Source: Pedobacter sp. D749
GTDB taxonomy: Bacteria > Bacteroidota > Bacteroidia > Sphingobacteriales > Sphingobacteriaceae
Length of the DNA: 64,000 nt
Direction: 5' to 3'
Assembly: GCF_019317285.1 (NCBI RefSeq)
Contig: NZ_CP079218.1
Coordinates: 4,030,001 to 4,094,000, forward strand
The position numbers and the translations under genes were made by a program. Shown piece after piece: positions 23,908 to 34,400 of the stretch. The notes below the pieces were generated by a model. It did not search any database. It saw only the letters and a program-made list of their open reading frames with translations, and was not told where the DNA came from. The number at the start of each line of letters is the position of its first letter. The first letter of the stretch is position 1.

Positions 23908-23955
23908 AATGTTACCAATAATGGTATAATGTTATCAAATTCTGTGAAGAAGTAC

Positions 23956-24696
23956 CTAATTAGCCTTTAATTTTGGCAGATCCTGCAATTTTCTTTCCTG
24001 TGGTGTTAATTTTTTCCATGCTACAAAGGCACGTGAGATGTAAAAAGCATAACGGAATGGTCTTTCAGCCTTTACAGCCTCAATAGACGGCCTATAAATG
24101 ATCATAAAATTTTTAAGGTCTTCACCTTCCAGTTTAGTAAGATCAGTGATAGCCTTTGGCGTGAAGTTTTCATCGATTTCATCCTGGTACATTTCCTTTT
24201 CTTCTAAATCGGCTTCTTTACGCTGCTGTCTTTTATATTTACCGTAACCTAAATTCAGGTTCAAGCCACCCACCTTATCTTTCATACGCTTACGGTTTAG
24301 GTTGCCCCCGGTATTAAGCAAGGTATATTTTTCTGCCAGGGGATCTTTAGCGTCAGTTACCTGGCTGTTCATGCGGACCGCAGTAATATCGACATCTTTT
24401 AAACTGTTCGATTTTACCGGAAGGTAGATGGTTCTGTTTAGGAGATTGGTTAAATAAAGCGTGTCGGTATGATACCCTATTGCCGAAAATTCAATCAAAT
24501 CGCCAATGTTGGCTGCAATGGTATACTTACCTTCTTTGTTGGTACTGGTAGATTTTTTACTGTTCAGGTTTCTGATGGAAACGCCAGGCAGTGAGAGTGT
24601 TTTTTTCGAATAATCGAAAACTGTACCTGTAGTTACCGTTTGTGCAAAAACGCCAATCGGCAAGGCAAGCAATAGAAAAATGATCAGTTTGTACAT
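23956..24696 (-). CDS. exported protein with carboxypeptidase-like regulatory domain
   Basis: I start it at the ATG at 24694-24696, which opens the signal peptide MYKLIIFLLLALPIGVFAQ. Residues 20 to about 110 form a transthyretin-like carboxypeptidase regulatory domain (GTVFDYSKKTLSLPGVSIRN, then TSTNKEGKYTIAANIGDLIE and FSAIGYHTDTLYL). The rest, about 130 residues, is charged and helical, with no named domain. In Bacteroidota such proteins are periplasmic or surface-associated with unclear roles. A TACTTTTG box three bases before the ATG predicts a leaderless mRNA. Confidence 0.85.
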   Translation of the reverse strand: MYKLIIFLLLALPIGVFAQTVTTGTVFDYSKKTLSLPGVSIRNLNSKKSTSTNKEGKYTIAANIGDLIEFSAIGYHTDTLYLTNLLNRTIYLPVKSNSLKDVDITAVRMNSQVTDAKDPLAEKYTLLNTGGNLNRKRMKDKVGGLNLNLGYGKYKRQQRKEADLEEKEMYQDEIDENFTPKAITDLTKLEGEDLKNFMIIYRPSIEAVKAERPFRYAFYISRAFVAWKKLTPQERKLQDLPKLKAN

Positions 24697-24699
24697 ACT

Positions 24700-24707
24700 C
24701 AAAAGTA
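24700..24707 (-). promoter_or_regulatory. -7 promoter box (leaderless type)
   Basis: TACTTTTG on the minus strand, then AGT and the ATG at 24694-24696. It fits TAnnTTTG and supports the chosen start codon over the longer frame. No clear -33 box. Confidence 0.45.
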
Positions 24708-24764
24708 ACTTAGTTCGACATTTAAAAGCTGCATTTAACAAACTTTAACATTAGAACAATTGAA

Positions 24765-25112
24765 TCAGGCTAGTGTTTTTAAATAATTTTCATCGTCAAA
24801 TCCAATTAATATGGCTTTGTTGTTTTGCTCGATAATCGGTCGTTTTATGGCGCTGGTATTTTCTTTTAAATAAGCGATCGCCAACTCCTGATTATCAATT
24901 TTGGCTTGTTCTTCTTTGGTGAGTTTCTTCCAGGTTAGACCTTTACGGTTCAACACCGTTTCCCAGCCGAAAGTATTACACCATTCGTTTAACTTTTCGC
25001 TGTTAATGCCTTTTTTCTTAAAATCGTGAAATTCGAAATCTATCTGATGTGCTTTTAACCAATCAAGCGATTTTTTAACTGTATTGCAATTTGGAATTCC
25101 GTAAACGGTCAT
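24765..25112 (-). CDS. ArsC/Spx/MgsR-type thioredoxin-fold protein
   Basis: I start it at the ATG at 25110-25112 (MTVYGIPNCNTVKKSLDWLK), giving 115 residues, the usual length. The first 22 codons of the longer frame come from a short-word array and look artificial. The motif CNTVKKS has a single cysteine (Cys9) where Spx has CxxC and arsenate reductases have CxxS/T. The signatures INSEKLNEWCNTFGWETVLN and IKRPIIEQNNKAILIGFDDE follow. It is most like the YffB/ArsC-related group, whose function is uncertain; arsenate reduction is not demonstrated. Confidence 0.88.
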   Translation of the reverse strand: MTVYGIPNCNTVKKSLDWLKAHQIDFEFHDFKKKGINSEKLNEWCNTFGWETVLNRKGLTWKKLTKEEQAKIDNQELAIAYLKENTSAIKRPIIEQNNKAILIGFDDENYLKTLA

Positions 25113-25420
25113 GTTGAGTTGTAATAATGTAAGATGGAAAATGGACGATGGAAAAACCAATCCTGCAATCCGTTTCAAAGATAATAAAATTGTTTATCCG
25201 TGGTGTTGGATATTACTATCCGACACAAAGTTGAATTATTGATTTCGCAAACAGTCAGATGGTAACATCTGACTGCACAATTATCGGATTGCCCAACCGA
25301 TCTTAAAATCACGCAATCCTATAAATCCTATTCATTCGTCACATTTTTAGCCCTATCCATCACATTTTAAATATTGTGACCGGTTCTCTTTGTAAAATTG
25401 CGCCATTAATTAAAACAAAA
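25113..25420. other. 308-base gap with heptamer array and palindrome
   Basis: This gap separates two divergent genes. It holds heptamers ATGTAAG, ATGGAAA, ATGGACG, ATGGAAA (25127-25154), directly upstream of the ArsC-like gene. It also holds the TCAGATG palindromic element at 25224-25275 (10-bp perfect stem CAGTCAGATG / CATCTGACTG), whose core and flanks match 10818-10871. I see no gene and no clear consensus promoter. Confidence 0.65.
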
Positions 25421-26959
25421 ATGGAAATTCTTTCAGGTAATTCAACGGCCATTAAATCCAAAAACATCAACCAGCTTGAGTTTTGGATTTCTACTACATT
25501 ATACATCCTTGCATTGATTAGCATTTGCACGCAGACCACTTATGGTTCTGGCGGGTCTTACCGTTTTTCTGAAAATTCGGTTGAGTATAGCATCATGGCG
25601 AATTTCTTTCTGCCTGAAATATTTAAGATCAGTATCATTTACTTCAGTTTTTTGCTTTTCAATTTTGTTTCAATGCCTCAACTGGCAAAGGGCCGTAACG
25701 TGCCCATGAACCTGATCATGACCATTGCTGTTACCGCGTTTTCTATTATTGGATGGATGATCGCTAATACCTATTCGGAAGCTTACCGCCTTGTGGAATA
25801 TGATGATATAGACCGCGGTTACGACATATTTTTTGGAGAAGCTTTTACCTATATATTTTTTATTTACTTGCTTTTTAACGCTTACGCCTATTTTAACGAG
25901 CGTGGCCTGGAGCTTTTTAATAGAATCCATTTTTTAAAGAATTATAACCAGAATATTGTATCAGAGATATTTGTGAGCACAAAAATCTGGCTGATTACGC
26001 TCATGATTTTCACCGCAGTACTTTCTGTTAAGATAGATTATGAGTTATTGGTCATCTGGATTATTGTACCACCGGTAAATATTTTTATTGCCTTTTGTGC
26101 CATTTATTACATCATTCCAAACCTAAGAAAGGATTTTAAAGGCTTTGGCCGGTATTTTTGGGGAAACGTAGGCATAACCATTATTGTTTCGCTACTGCTT
26201 TTGATTGTCCTTATTCCTTTTATGCGCAATGGTGTAGTTGTGCCAATTACCTTAGGTTTAAATGCAATATGTTTAATCTGCATTACCACACCATCTGCCT
26301 GGTATGTTTACAAACATAAATTTGAAAAACTGAGCGAAATACAGATGCTTAAAACAGAGCTGGGTAAATCGGATGCCAATCTGAATTTCTTAAAATCGCA
26401 GATTAACCCACACTTCTTGTTTAATGCTTTAAACACCCTTTTCGGAACGGCCTTACAAGAAAATGCAGAAAGAACGGGCGAGGGTATTCAAAAACTGGGC
26501 GATATGATGCGTTTTATGCTCCACGAAAATACTCAGGATAAAATTTCGCTAACCCGCGAGGTAGAATACCTGAACAATTATATCGATCTGCAAAAACTGC
26601 GTACCTCACGCTCGGCAGATATCAGGATCGACACCCATATTGAAGAACAATTAAACAATTTGCAGATTACGCCAATGTTGTTGATCCCCTTTATCGAAAA
26701 TGCATTTAAACATGGGATCAGTTTGCAACAGCCATCGTATATCAAAATTACATTGCAGACAAAAGAAAAGACTTTATATTTCGATGTAAGCAACAGCATT
26801 TATATCAAGGCAGATAACGATCCTGAAAAACTAAAAAGCGGCATCGGACTTGAAAATGTTAAACAACGCTTATCATTACTTTATTATGGAAAACATGAAT
26901 TAATTATCCGCGAAAGTGCAAACGAGTTTTTTGTTCATTTAACTTTGCAGTTAGATTAG
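25421..26959 (+). CDS. LytS-type sensor histidine kinase
   Basis: The protein senses an unknown signal in the membrane and passes phosphate to the LytTR regulator encoded downstream. I use the ATG at 25421 (MEILSGNSTAIKSKN), 512 residues; a GTG 15 codons upstream is possible. The N-terminal 300 residues contain about eight membrane segments. The His_kinase domain has the phospho-acceptor in SQINPHFLFNALNTLF. The ATPase part has PFIENAFKHGIS and the glycine box KSGIGLENVKQRL. A 217-base gap with a palindromic element separates it from the regulator gene. Confidence 0.93.
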   Translation: MEILSGNSTAIKSKNINQLEFWISTTLYILALISICTQTTYGSGGSYRFSENSVEYSIMANFFLPEIFKISIIYFSFLLFNFVSMPQLAKGRNVPMNLIMTIAVTAFSIIGWMIANTYSEAYRLVEYDDIDRGYDIFFGEAFTYIFFIYLLFNAYAYFNERGLELFNRIHFLKNYNQNIVSEIFVSTKIWLITLMIFTAVLSVKIDYELLVIWIIVPPVNIFIAFCAIYYIIPNLRKDFKGFGRYFWGNVGITIIVSLLLLIVLIPFMRNGVVVPITLGLNAICLICITTPSAWYVYKHKFEKLSEIQMLKTELGKSDANLNFLKSQINPHFLFNALNTLFGTALQENAERTGEGIQKLGDMMRFMLHENTQDKISLTREVEYLNNYIDLQKLRTSRSADIRIDTHIEEQLNNLQITPMLLIPFIENAFKHGISLQQPSYIKITLQTKEKTLYFDVSNSIYIKADNDPEKLKSGIGLENVKQRLSLLYYGKHELIIRESANEFFVHLTLQLD

Positions 26960-27025
26960 TGATAAGTATCTTTCAGAAATCAAATAAACGAGTAAATAAT
27001 TAAATTGATAAATTTGGGCGATTCG

Positions 27026-27102
27026 TCATTTCGACTGGAGCGTAGCGTAATGGAGAAATCTTTGACCGAAGTTAAAAGATTTCTCCACTACGGTCGAAAT
27101 GA
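27026..27102. repeat. palindromic element between kinase and regulator genes
   Basis: Outer arms TCATTTCGAC (27026-27035) and GTCGAAATGA (27093-27102) and inner arms GGAGAAATCTTT (27052-27063) and AAAGATTTCTCC (27075-27086) are perfect inverted repeats. The transcript would fold into one long hairpin. It interrupts an otherwise expected two-gene operon. Confidence 0.75.
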
Positions 27103-27176
27103 AGATCGCCTTTGAGCTACTAGAGATACTCCCTTCTTCAGCATGACAAAAGAGAAAACACAAAGACCAACCAAAA

Positions 27177-27851
27177 ATGATTGCCATTGCTATAGATGAT
27201 GAACCGATTGCATTAGACATTATAAAATCGCATGCCTCAAAAGTTCCGTTTGTAGAGTTGCAGCAAATTTTTACTGATGCCTTTGCAGCCATTACTTACC
27301 TCCAGCATAACAAGGTCGACCTGATTTTTCTCGACATTAAAATGCCCGATATCAGTGGAATTGATTTTTTAAAGAGCCTGAGCAAACCACCTATGGTGAT
27401 TTTTACTACGGCTTATACCGAACATGCGGTGCAAAGTTTTGAACTTGATGCTGTTGATTATTTGTTAAAACCTTTTTCACTTTCGCGTTTTTTGAAAGCC
27501 TGCAATAAGGCACACGAACTCTTTAACCTGCGTAGCCAGAAGCAGGAAGCTAAAACGGAATACATTTTTGTAAAAGATGGTTATGAACAAATTAAGGTTA
27601 ATTTAGACGAAATCTGTTATGTGGAAGCCTCGGGAAATTATACGCAGATCCAGCTTAAGGATAAATTACTGAGCTCACGCATCACCATAAACGACCTTGC
27701 TGAACTGTTGCCAAAAACAGATTTTATCCGCTGTCACCGGGCATTTATTGTTGCAAAAAACAAAGTATCCAAATTTGACCGCAGCCAAATCTGGATAGGA
27801 GATAAAGTTATACCCATTGGGGCTACTTACGTTGGAATACAACTTACTTAA
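27177..27851 (+). CDS. LytTR-family response regulator
   Basis: The 224-residue product is a receiver domain followed by a LytTR DNA-binding domain. The receiver has the acidic pair DDEP (residues 7-10), the phospho-acceptor Asp53 in LIFLDIKMPD, and the Thr/Lys pair in VIFTTAYTEHA and YLLKPFS. The LytTR part (from about residue 125) has IFVKDGYEQIKVNLDEICYV, the FIRCHRAFIVA motif and a final VIPIGATYVG. It is the natural partner of the upstream kinase. Its targets are unknown. Confidence 0.95.
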   Translation: MIAIAIDDEPIALDIIKSHASKVPFVELQQIFTDAFAAITYLQHNKVDLIFLDIKMPDISGIDFLKSLSKPPMVIFTTAYTEHAVQSFELDAVDYLLKPFSLSRFLKACNKAHELFNLRSQKQEAKTEYIFVKDGYEQIKVNLDEICYVEASGNYTQIQLKDKLLSSRITINDLAELLPKTDFIRCHRAFIVAKNKVSKFDRSQIWIGDKVIPIGATYVGIQLT

Positions 27852-28475
27852 TGCAATTTAAGCCTCGCAGGTTTCGAAATCTGCAGGGGCTGGAACAGCG
27901 ATATGAAACACAGGCCCCTTGTTAAATAAACCTGATAGTAGCGTAAAACCCGAAGGTGAAGCACGAACCGAGGCTTTGAAGCGGAGCAGGGAGCAGATAG
28001 CATGATGTATAGGGATAATTTCTCACACGGTCGTCATTCTCGCGCATGCGGAAATCTTAATGCACTCGCTATTTTCTTGCCCTTCGCGCAGTCTTGCCTC
28101 GGCTCACCGCCGCCGAGGGGCTCTTTCTTTTGGCTTGGCCCAAAAGAAACAAAAACCCAAGGCTTGCATCTTTCTTGTAAAAACCTACGGAAATCTTAAT
28201 TGCGGCAGCATCGAGGCTCTTACCCCTGCTTATCCCAACGCTCCCGCTTTGATCCTGCCTTAGGTTGTGGGGTTATGATGGGGAGGTGCAAAGATTTCCG
28301 TGCTTTTTCCGGCGAAAATCTGCCAGGCCGGATGAGCAGGGACTTTAATAACCCAAGTACACAGAACCCTTCTTTTCCAAAAAAATATTGACCACCTAAG
28401 TCACCTGAGTGCATCTAAGTAATCTGTAGGTTTAAACCTCGCAGGTTTTAAAAACCTGCGAGGTTTGTAAATCAT
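27852..28475. other. 624-base intergenic region made of several repeat elements
   Basis: From left to right: a CCTCGCAGGTTT half-palindrome at 27862; TAAACCTGAT element copy B at 27927-27995; half of a CGTCATTC element at 28032-28060; two adjacent hairpins at 28097-28118 (CCTCGGC / GCCGAGG) and 28124-28149 (TTTCTTTTGG / CCAAAAGAAA). Then comes a GC-richer stretch to 28391 in which I recognise nothing, and a strong palindrome at 28434-28466. Open frames here overlap the repeats and look spurious. Confidence 0.65.
28434..28466. terminator. bidirectional hairpin after the alpha-2-macroglobulin gene
   Basis: A perfect 16-bp inverted repeat (AAACCTCGCAGGTTTT and its complement around one base) ten bases beyond the stop codon at 28476. 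It has T-rich ends on both strands, so it could stop transcription from either side. The word CCTCGCAGGTTT also occurs at 27864. Confidence 0.65.
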
Positions 28476-31400
28476 TTATTTTACAGTTACCCTTATCCCT
28501 GCAGAATGTGTGGTAAACTCTGGCGCATACATACTTTGTAAACTGGTAATTCCATTCGAAAAATTGCCTGCATGGGTAACCCGTAAAGGATATTCGAATA
28601 CATAAGTTCCTTTTGGCATATAACTGATAAAGAAATTGGTTGAAGCATCTTTAGTACTTTCATAATAACCCAAACCATCCTGATATTTATACTGGGAGAT
28701 CACATTTACGGGTTCAAAACCCGATGAACGCATATCTTTTAAATGGATATATTCCATATCCCTATCGCAGTTAATTTCTATTCGTACTTTCAGCAAATCG
28801 CCCGGCAACAAAACATTGCTGGTGGTAAGCGGTGTTAACACATCACCTTTATTACTGGCTTTCTGGATGAATAATTGTTTTTTAATTTTGACCCCAGTGT
28901 TGGCTGATGTGATTTTATCCAATTGCTCAAAATATTGCCAGTACAGTGCTCCCCAGGCTATGGTTTGGTTATTGTTTTTAACCTCTACCCTGCCCATTTC
29001 AGGTTTAACATTCGCACCTGCAATGCTTACTTTCTGATAACCGGTTCCTGCCTCTTTTGTAGCATTGGGTTGCTGCAGCTCCACTAATTTCTGACCACCA
29101 ATGGTGATCTCCGGTTCATTACTTTCGCTTAATAAATCGGTACCTTTCATTAATAATGCATAACAGGCAGCTGTAGTGGCTTTTGTAGTTTTCCAATCTT
29201 TGGTTTGTTTATTTTTGAGCAACCAGATCTTCATTTCCTCTACCGCTTTGGTATCATTGGCCACTTCATCAAAAGCCTCAATCAACAAAGCCTGCGTTTC
29301 AACCGGACTTTGGTACCACCACCAACCTGCTTTGTTGTTAGCCCAGTACATTCCCAGTTCGTCGTTTTGTTGTGCGGTTTGACTTAACAGCGTAATGATT
29401 TTCTTCGCTTCTACACTATTGCCGTTTCTATTTAAAACCAAAGCTGTTTGTGCCAGTTGATAAGTATCAAAGGTTTTCCAGTTGGCAACCAATTTTTTGA
29501 GGTAAAAATCTTTAGCTTTTGTAAAATCGGCAGTAGTATTTTTTTGATTGGTATAACTTCTGGCAAAAAGATAATGTAACGGCAAGTAGCCAGAACGTTT
29601 CCCTTTCACTTCATCCTTATAATCCTTAACGAATTCCGCATCTAAATAAATAATGGCTTTATTGAGCATAGCATTAAAATTTGGATAAGCTTTTTCGTCA
29701 ATCAGTTTCAGTTTTTTTAACTGGCCCATGCCCAAAACGATGTGCTGGGTAATGTACCTATCCTCCCGCATGCCACTAAACCATGGGAAAGCACCGTTAT
29801 TAAACTGCATTTTTTCTAACTTCTCAAAATTGGCTTTTAACTCATAGGTCATTCTGTTTAAGTCGAAAAGTGTAGCCAAACGTTTTTTACGTTCGCTTTC
29901 ATTATCTGCATTGTGTACCCAGGGAGTTTCTTCTAATAAAATCGATTTCAATTCCTGGTTTTTCTCCAGGTTCGATAACAATGCTTCGCCATTATTGGTG
30001 TTTTTCCATTGTTCAAAAACCGTTTTAATTTTTGGCGATGAATTAATAATTCCCGTTGCAAAACTATTGGCATAAAAGCGGCTAAAAGTTTGCTCAGCAC
30101 ACTCATACGGATATTCCATCAAGTAAGGTAAGGCCTGCACCGCATACCAAACCGGATTGGAGGTAAACTCAAATGTTAAACTTTGGTTGCGTAAGGTTTT
30201 TGAAGCGCCTGATTTCTCCAGTTTTTCAAAATCGAAAGTTTTGGTGGTTTTGCCGCGCACATTTATGGGCATACTTTCGGTAACTAACATGGCATTTGCT
30301 AAAACCGGAATGGTATTTTCTTCACCATCGCTAAACTTGCCACTTTGCGCTAAAACTTTATAAGTAACAGCACTAATGCCTGATGGGATAATCAATGTCC
30401 ATTTTAAAACGGCATTGCCCTCATTATCTACTTCAAAAGTTTTTTCTGACTTATCATTTGAGCCTAAAATCTGAACCGGTTTTGCCGTTAAGGCATCGGT
30501 AAGTTCTAAACTGGCATTGCCGACCAGTTTTGTACCAGCAAGGTTATTCAGCTTGGCACTTAATAAAATCGTATCTCCTTCCCTGAAAAAGCGTGGGGCA
30601 TTTATGGCAATGGCCAATTGTTTCTGGGTAACCAATTCATTAGTGATAGATGCCGTTTTTAAATCTTTGGTGTGTGCAAAACCCATCATTTTATAGCGTG
30701 TTAAACTTTGGGGGATGGTAAACTCGATCTTGATTTCACCTTTAGCATCGGTTAACAATTGCGGATAGAAAAATGCGAGTTCGTTAAAGTTGGTACGTGG
30801 GGTAATGTTAGGTTTTTTGATGACTGGCTTACCATTTACGATTTCTAAACCTGTTTTAGGATCGTAACTGTTAATGCTTGCGAAATCATATATCCCAGTA
30901 TCATCTACCGCAACTGCTTCCTCTTTTAACATTTGAACTGTAGGTGGCTCAGCACTTAATCCCGCAGCCTTCCCTTGTAAAGTTGACACCCCTCTAATCT
31001 TAATAACTGAACCAGTCATACTTTGTTTTTTTTGTGCTCCATATCCGGTAACTAGCACCTCTCTTAAAACCGTACCATCCTCTTTCAACGTTACATCAAC
31101 ACGCTTTTTACTGCCTATTTTTATAGCATAGTTTTTATAGCCGATAAAAGAAAAATTCAGTATCTCTCCTGCTTTGGCATTAATGGTGTAAATACCTAAA
31201 ACATTGCTGGTAGTTACCGTTTTACCTACGCTGACCTGTACGCCCGGCAGTATTTCGCCCTGACGATCGAACACCACCCCATAAATTAGTTTACCATTTT
31301 CTAACTCCACCAGTTTTTTTAATGCTTCCGTAGATAAGCCTTTTCGTTTAGCCCTTTGTAAATTACTAATGTAGTTCCGGTAACCAGAGTTGTATCCGCC

Positions 31401-34400
31401 ATAATAGTTATAACCAAACAGATTAAGGTTTTCATAACCCCGGTTAATTACGCTATAATCTCTATCCTGTCTTAAAAACCATAGGTAACCTGGGTTAGCA
31501 ACATTGTTTGCATTGAAATTCCAGTTATAAAAACCATAATTAAAACTGTTTTGCAGATTCGTATTCCAGTTCATCTTCCTAAGGTCGTCCAAACTGGCAT
31601 CGTAAAGTGTGGCTACCATTTCTGCCATTTGTTTTTCTCCCTTGTTATTACTGATCTGCAGTTTCCAGCTTTCCTTTTCACCGGGCTGTAATTTATTACG
31701 AAAGCTTAAAAAGCGGACGTTCAGCTCTTTTTGCGGATCAAAAATTTTAACCTGTTGCATGGAGTTGTAAACAGTACCTTGATGCACCATGGTAAACTGC
31801 ACTGCAAAACCATCCTCGTAATTGGCTTTTGGTTGTATTTTAACAATGGTCTGTTTTGGCGATAAATTAACCCACACTTTTTCGGCTATGCTATCGCGAT
31901 AATAAACTTCGTAATAAGCCTTGCTGTTTTCTGCCAAACCTGCCAAACGGAATACAGCGCTTTCGTTTGGTTTGGTCACCGTAACTTCTGGTGTAATCCA
32001 TTCGATGTTTGATTGTATTACCGCAGGCGCTGCATGATAAATCACCAGGTATTTATCTACTTTAACTGTATCATTTTGCCCATTTACAGCCGTTAAGCTG
32101 ATTTTATAATAACCTGGTTTCAGGTCTTTCTGACTAAAACTTAAGTTTCCACGACCGTTTTTGGCACTAAGGTTTTGTTTAAATTCTATTGATTTTACCG
32201 GCCATTTGGCTACTTCAAGTTCATTGTTATAATCATCATGGGGAAAGTTCTTAATAAAATCTTCCTTGCTCATGGCATAATTTTCGGCATAAAAAGGACT
32301 TTTGTTCATTAGCCTTGATGGTGCCTCCAATAAACTCCACTCTGCTTTAACATCAGCCTTAATGGCTTCATTGTTTAAATTGGTAACCGAAAGGGGGATA
32401 CTATCTGTTTTATTGCTCACGTACACAACTTGCTCTGCATTGATATTAAGTGTTATATCTTTCTTTCCAACATTTATAGTAGTCGTCTTTGAACGGGTTT
32501 CGCCATTTAAATCAGTGATATCAGCCACAATTTCGTAGCTATAATTTGCTCTGGTATCCGTAACGTTTGCAAAAAAAGTAATCTCGAATTTACCTCCTGC
32601 TTTGGTGCTTGTTTTGCCGATGGCTACCTGTTTTCTTTCAGCATACATCCTTGAGCCATAAATAACACTCCGCTGTTCGTAGCTGAGCCTGTAATCATCC
32701 ATCACTCTCCGGAAAACTTTATAGTTTACCTTCGCGTTGCTCACCGAATAGCCTGAAAAAGAACTGGCTTTACCCTCTACTTTAATGCTATCATTCAGTT
32801 TATAGTGTTTGTTGGGTTTATCAAAAACCACTTCGAAAGTAGGCCGCTTATATTCTTCAACTTGTACAGCAATGCGGCCATATTCGGTTTCAATTTCCAT
32901 CTGACCGTTCAATATGCCCATTGGGATGGTAAACGAACCTTGAAATGTGCCGTAATCGTTACTCATCAATTTCGTTTTGGTAATCTCTTTTCCATTGGCA
33001 TCATTAAAAGAAATATCAACGGCCCTATTTACGGCAATTTTATTTTTTCCATTCAGGATGTTCAAACACAATCCTTTATAATAAATGGTTTGTCCCGGGC
33101 GGTAGATCGGTCTGTCGGTAAATAGAATTACACGTTCTTCATCTTCGTCATCCCGGTAGATATTATAATTGTTAATGTTGATCTGCAATTCATCTTTACC
33201 AAGCTTTAATAATGCAGCACTCATTCCAGACTGAGTTTCGGCCGTACTGGCGTAACCATTCGCATCTGTAGTTAACAATTCACCATCAATATATTTACGG
33301 GTATTGTAATCGTATCTCCGTTGCCTGATCGTTACGTTTTTTAAAGGTGCACCATTATTCAACTGACTAACAAAATATTCATGATTATCAAAATTACGTC
33401 TGTTAATAACCGCCATTGCTGTAACCTTAAAATTGATGTTGCTATAAACGGTATCGTTCTGTTTGCGGTTAATGGTTTGCGCAATTAAAGTATAACTACC
33501 AAAAGGCAATGCCTCAATTTTATCAACTAAACTGTGGGTTTGATAATCGTTGGTTTTAGGCGCAGCTATTGTCCACTGCTTAACTATTTTATTCTTCCTT
33601 AAAAAAAGTAAAAAATCGGCCTTATTGTTAAACTGTTCATAGTCATTTTTTAATTCGGGTGAATGGTACAGCTTCAGCTGTATCGTATCTGTATTTTTGT
33701 AGGATAGATATAACTGGCTGGGTTGATCGGGCTGTACAAATTCTTTTACTTTAACCGATAAACTGCTGCTTTTAATCTCTTCAATTAAATTCCTGGCATT
33801 CTGTGCCCCAATGCTTTCTGGAAAGGCATTTATCGCTTTTTCGGCCAATGCAATTGCCGTAATCAGGTTTTGTTTATTGGTATCAACAGGTAATTGTGCG
33901 TTTTTATGTATGGTGGCCTGCTCATATAAAATATCAGCAAAAACTTCGCTTTGGGTACTTTGCTCAGCCAACTGACTTAAAGCGTTGTAGTACAATTCTT
34001 GTTTGTCGCCGGTAAAGTGCTGTTGTACAAACTTTAACCTTTTTAAATCTACATCTGCCAGTGCTGAAGGATTACTGCTGTTCTGGTGAAATCGGATCAG
34101 GTTTTTAAATAACTGCAAAGCCTGCACTTTAAAAGAAGAACTATCGGCCGGTATTTTAATATTTAAAAATAGCTGTCTGTTACCAAACCAGTCAACATTG
34201 CTCATGTCGATTAATTCATCATCATATTGCGTAAGGTTAAGTTGTGTATTGCTAAAAACATCGATGGCACGGTGGGCCAGCAGATCGTATAAGGTAGGCC
34301 TAAAGCTTCTGTATTTTTTATCACCTGCCAAAACCGCATCCAAAGTATCTACTTTCGTCTGTTGTAAAATCTTACTGTCTTTTAATGAGAGTAGGTAATA

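Noticed and set aside
24696..24741. Longer start for the carboxypeptidase-regulatory protein
   Set aside because: The longer frame begins upstream of a perfect -7 promoter box and lacks a signal peptide; the ATG at 24696 gives a typical one.
28002..28414. Several 60-67 codon frames between the LytTR and alpha-2-macroglobulin genes
   Set aside because: They overlap each other in different frames and on both strands, within repeat elements and a GC-rich stretch; typical spurious frames.
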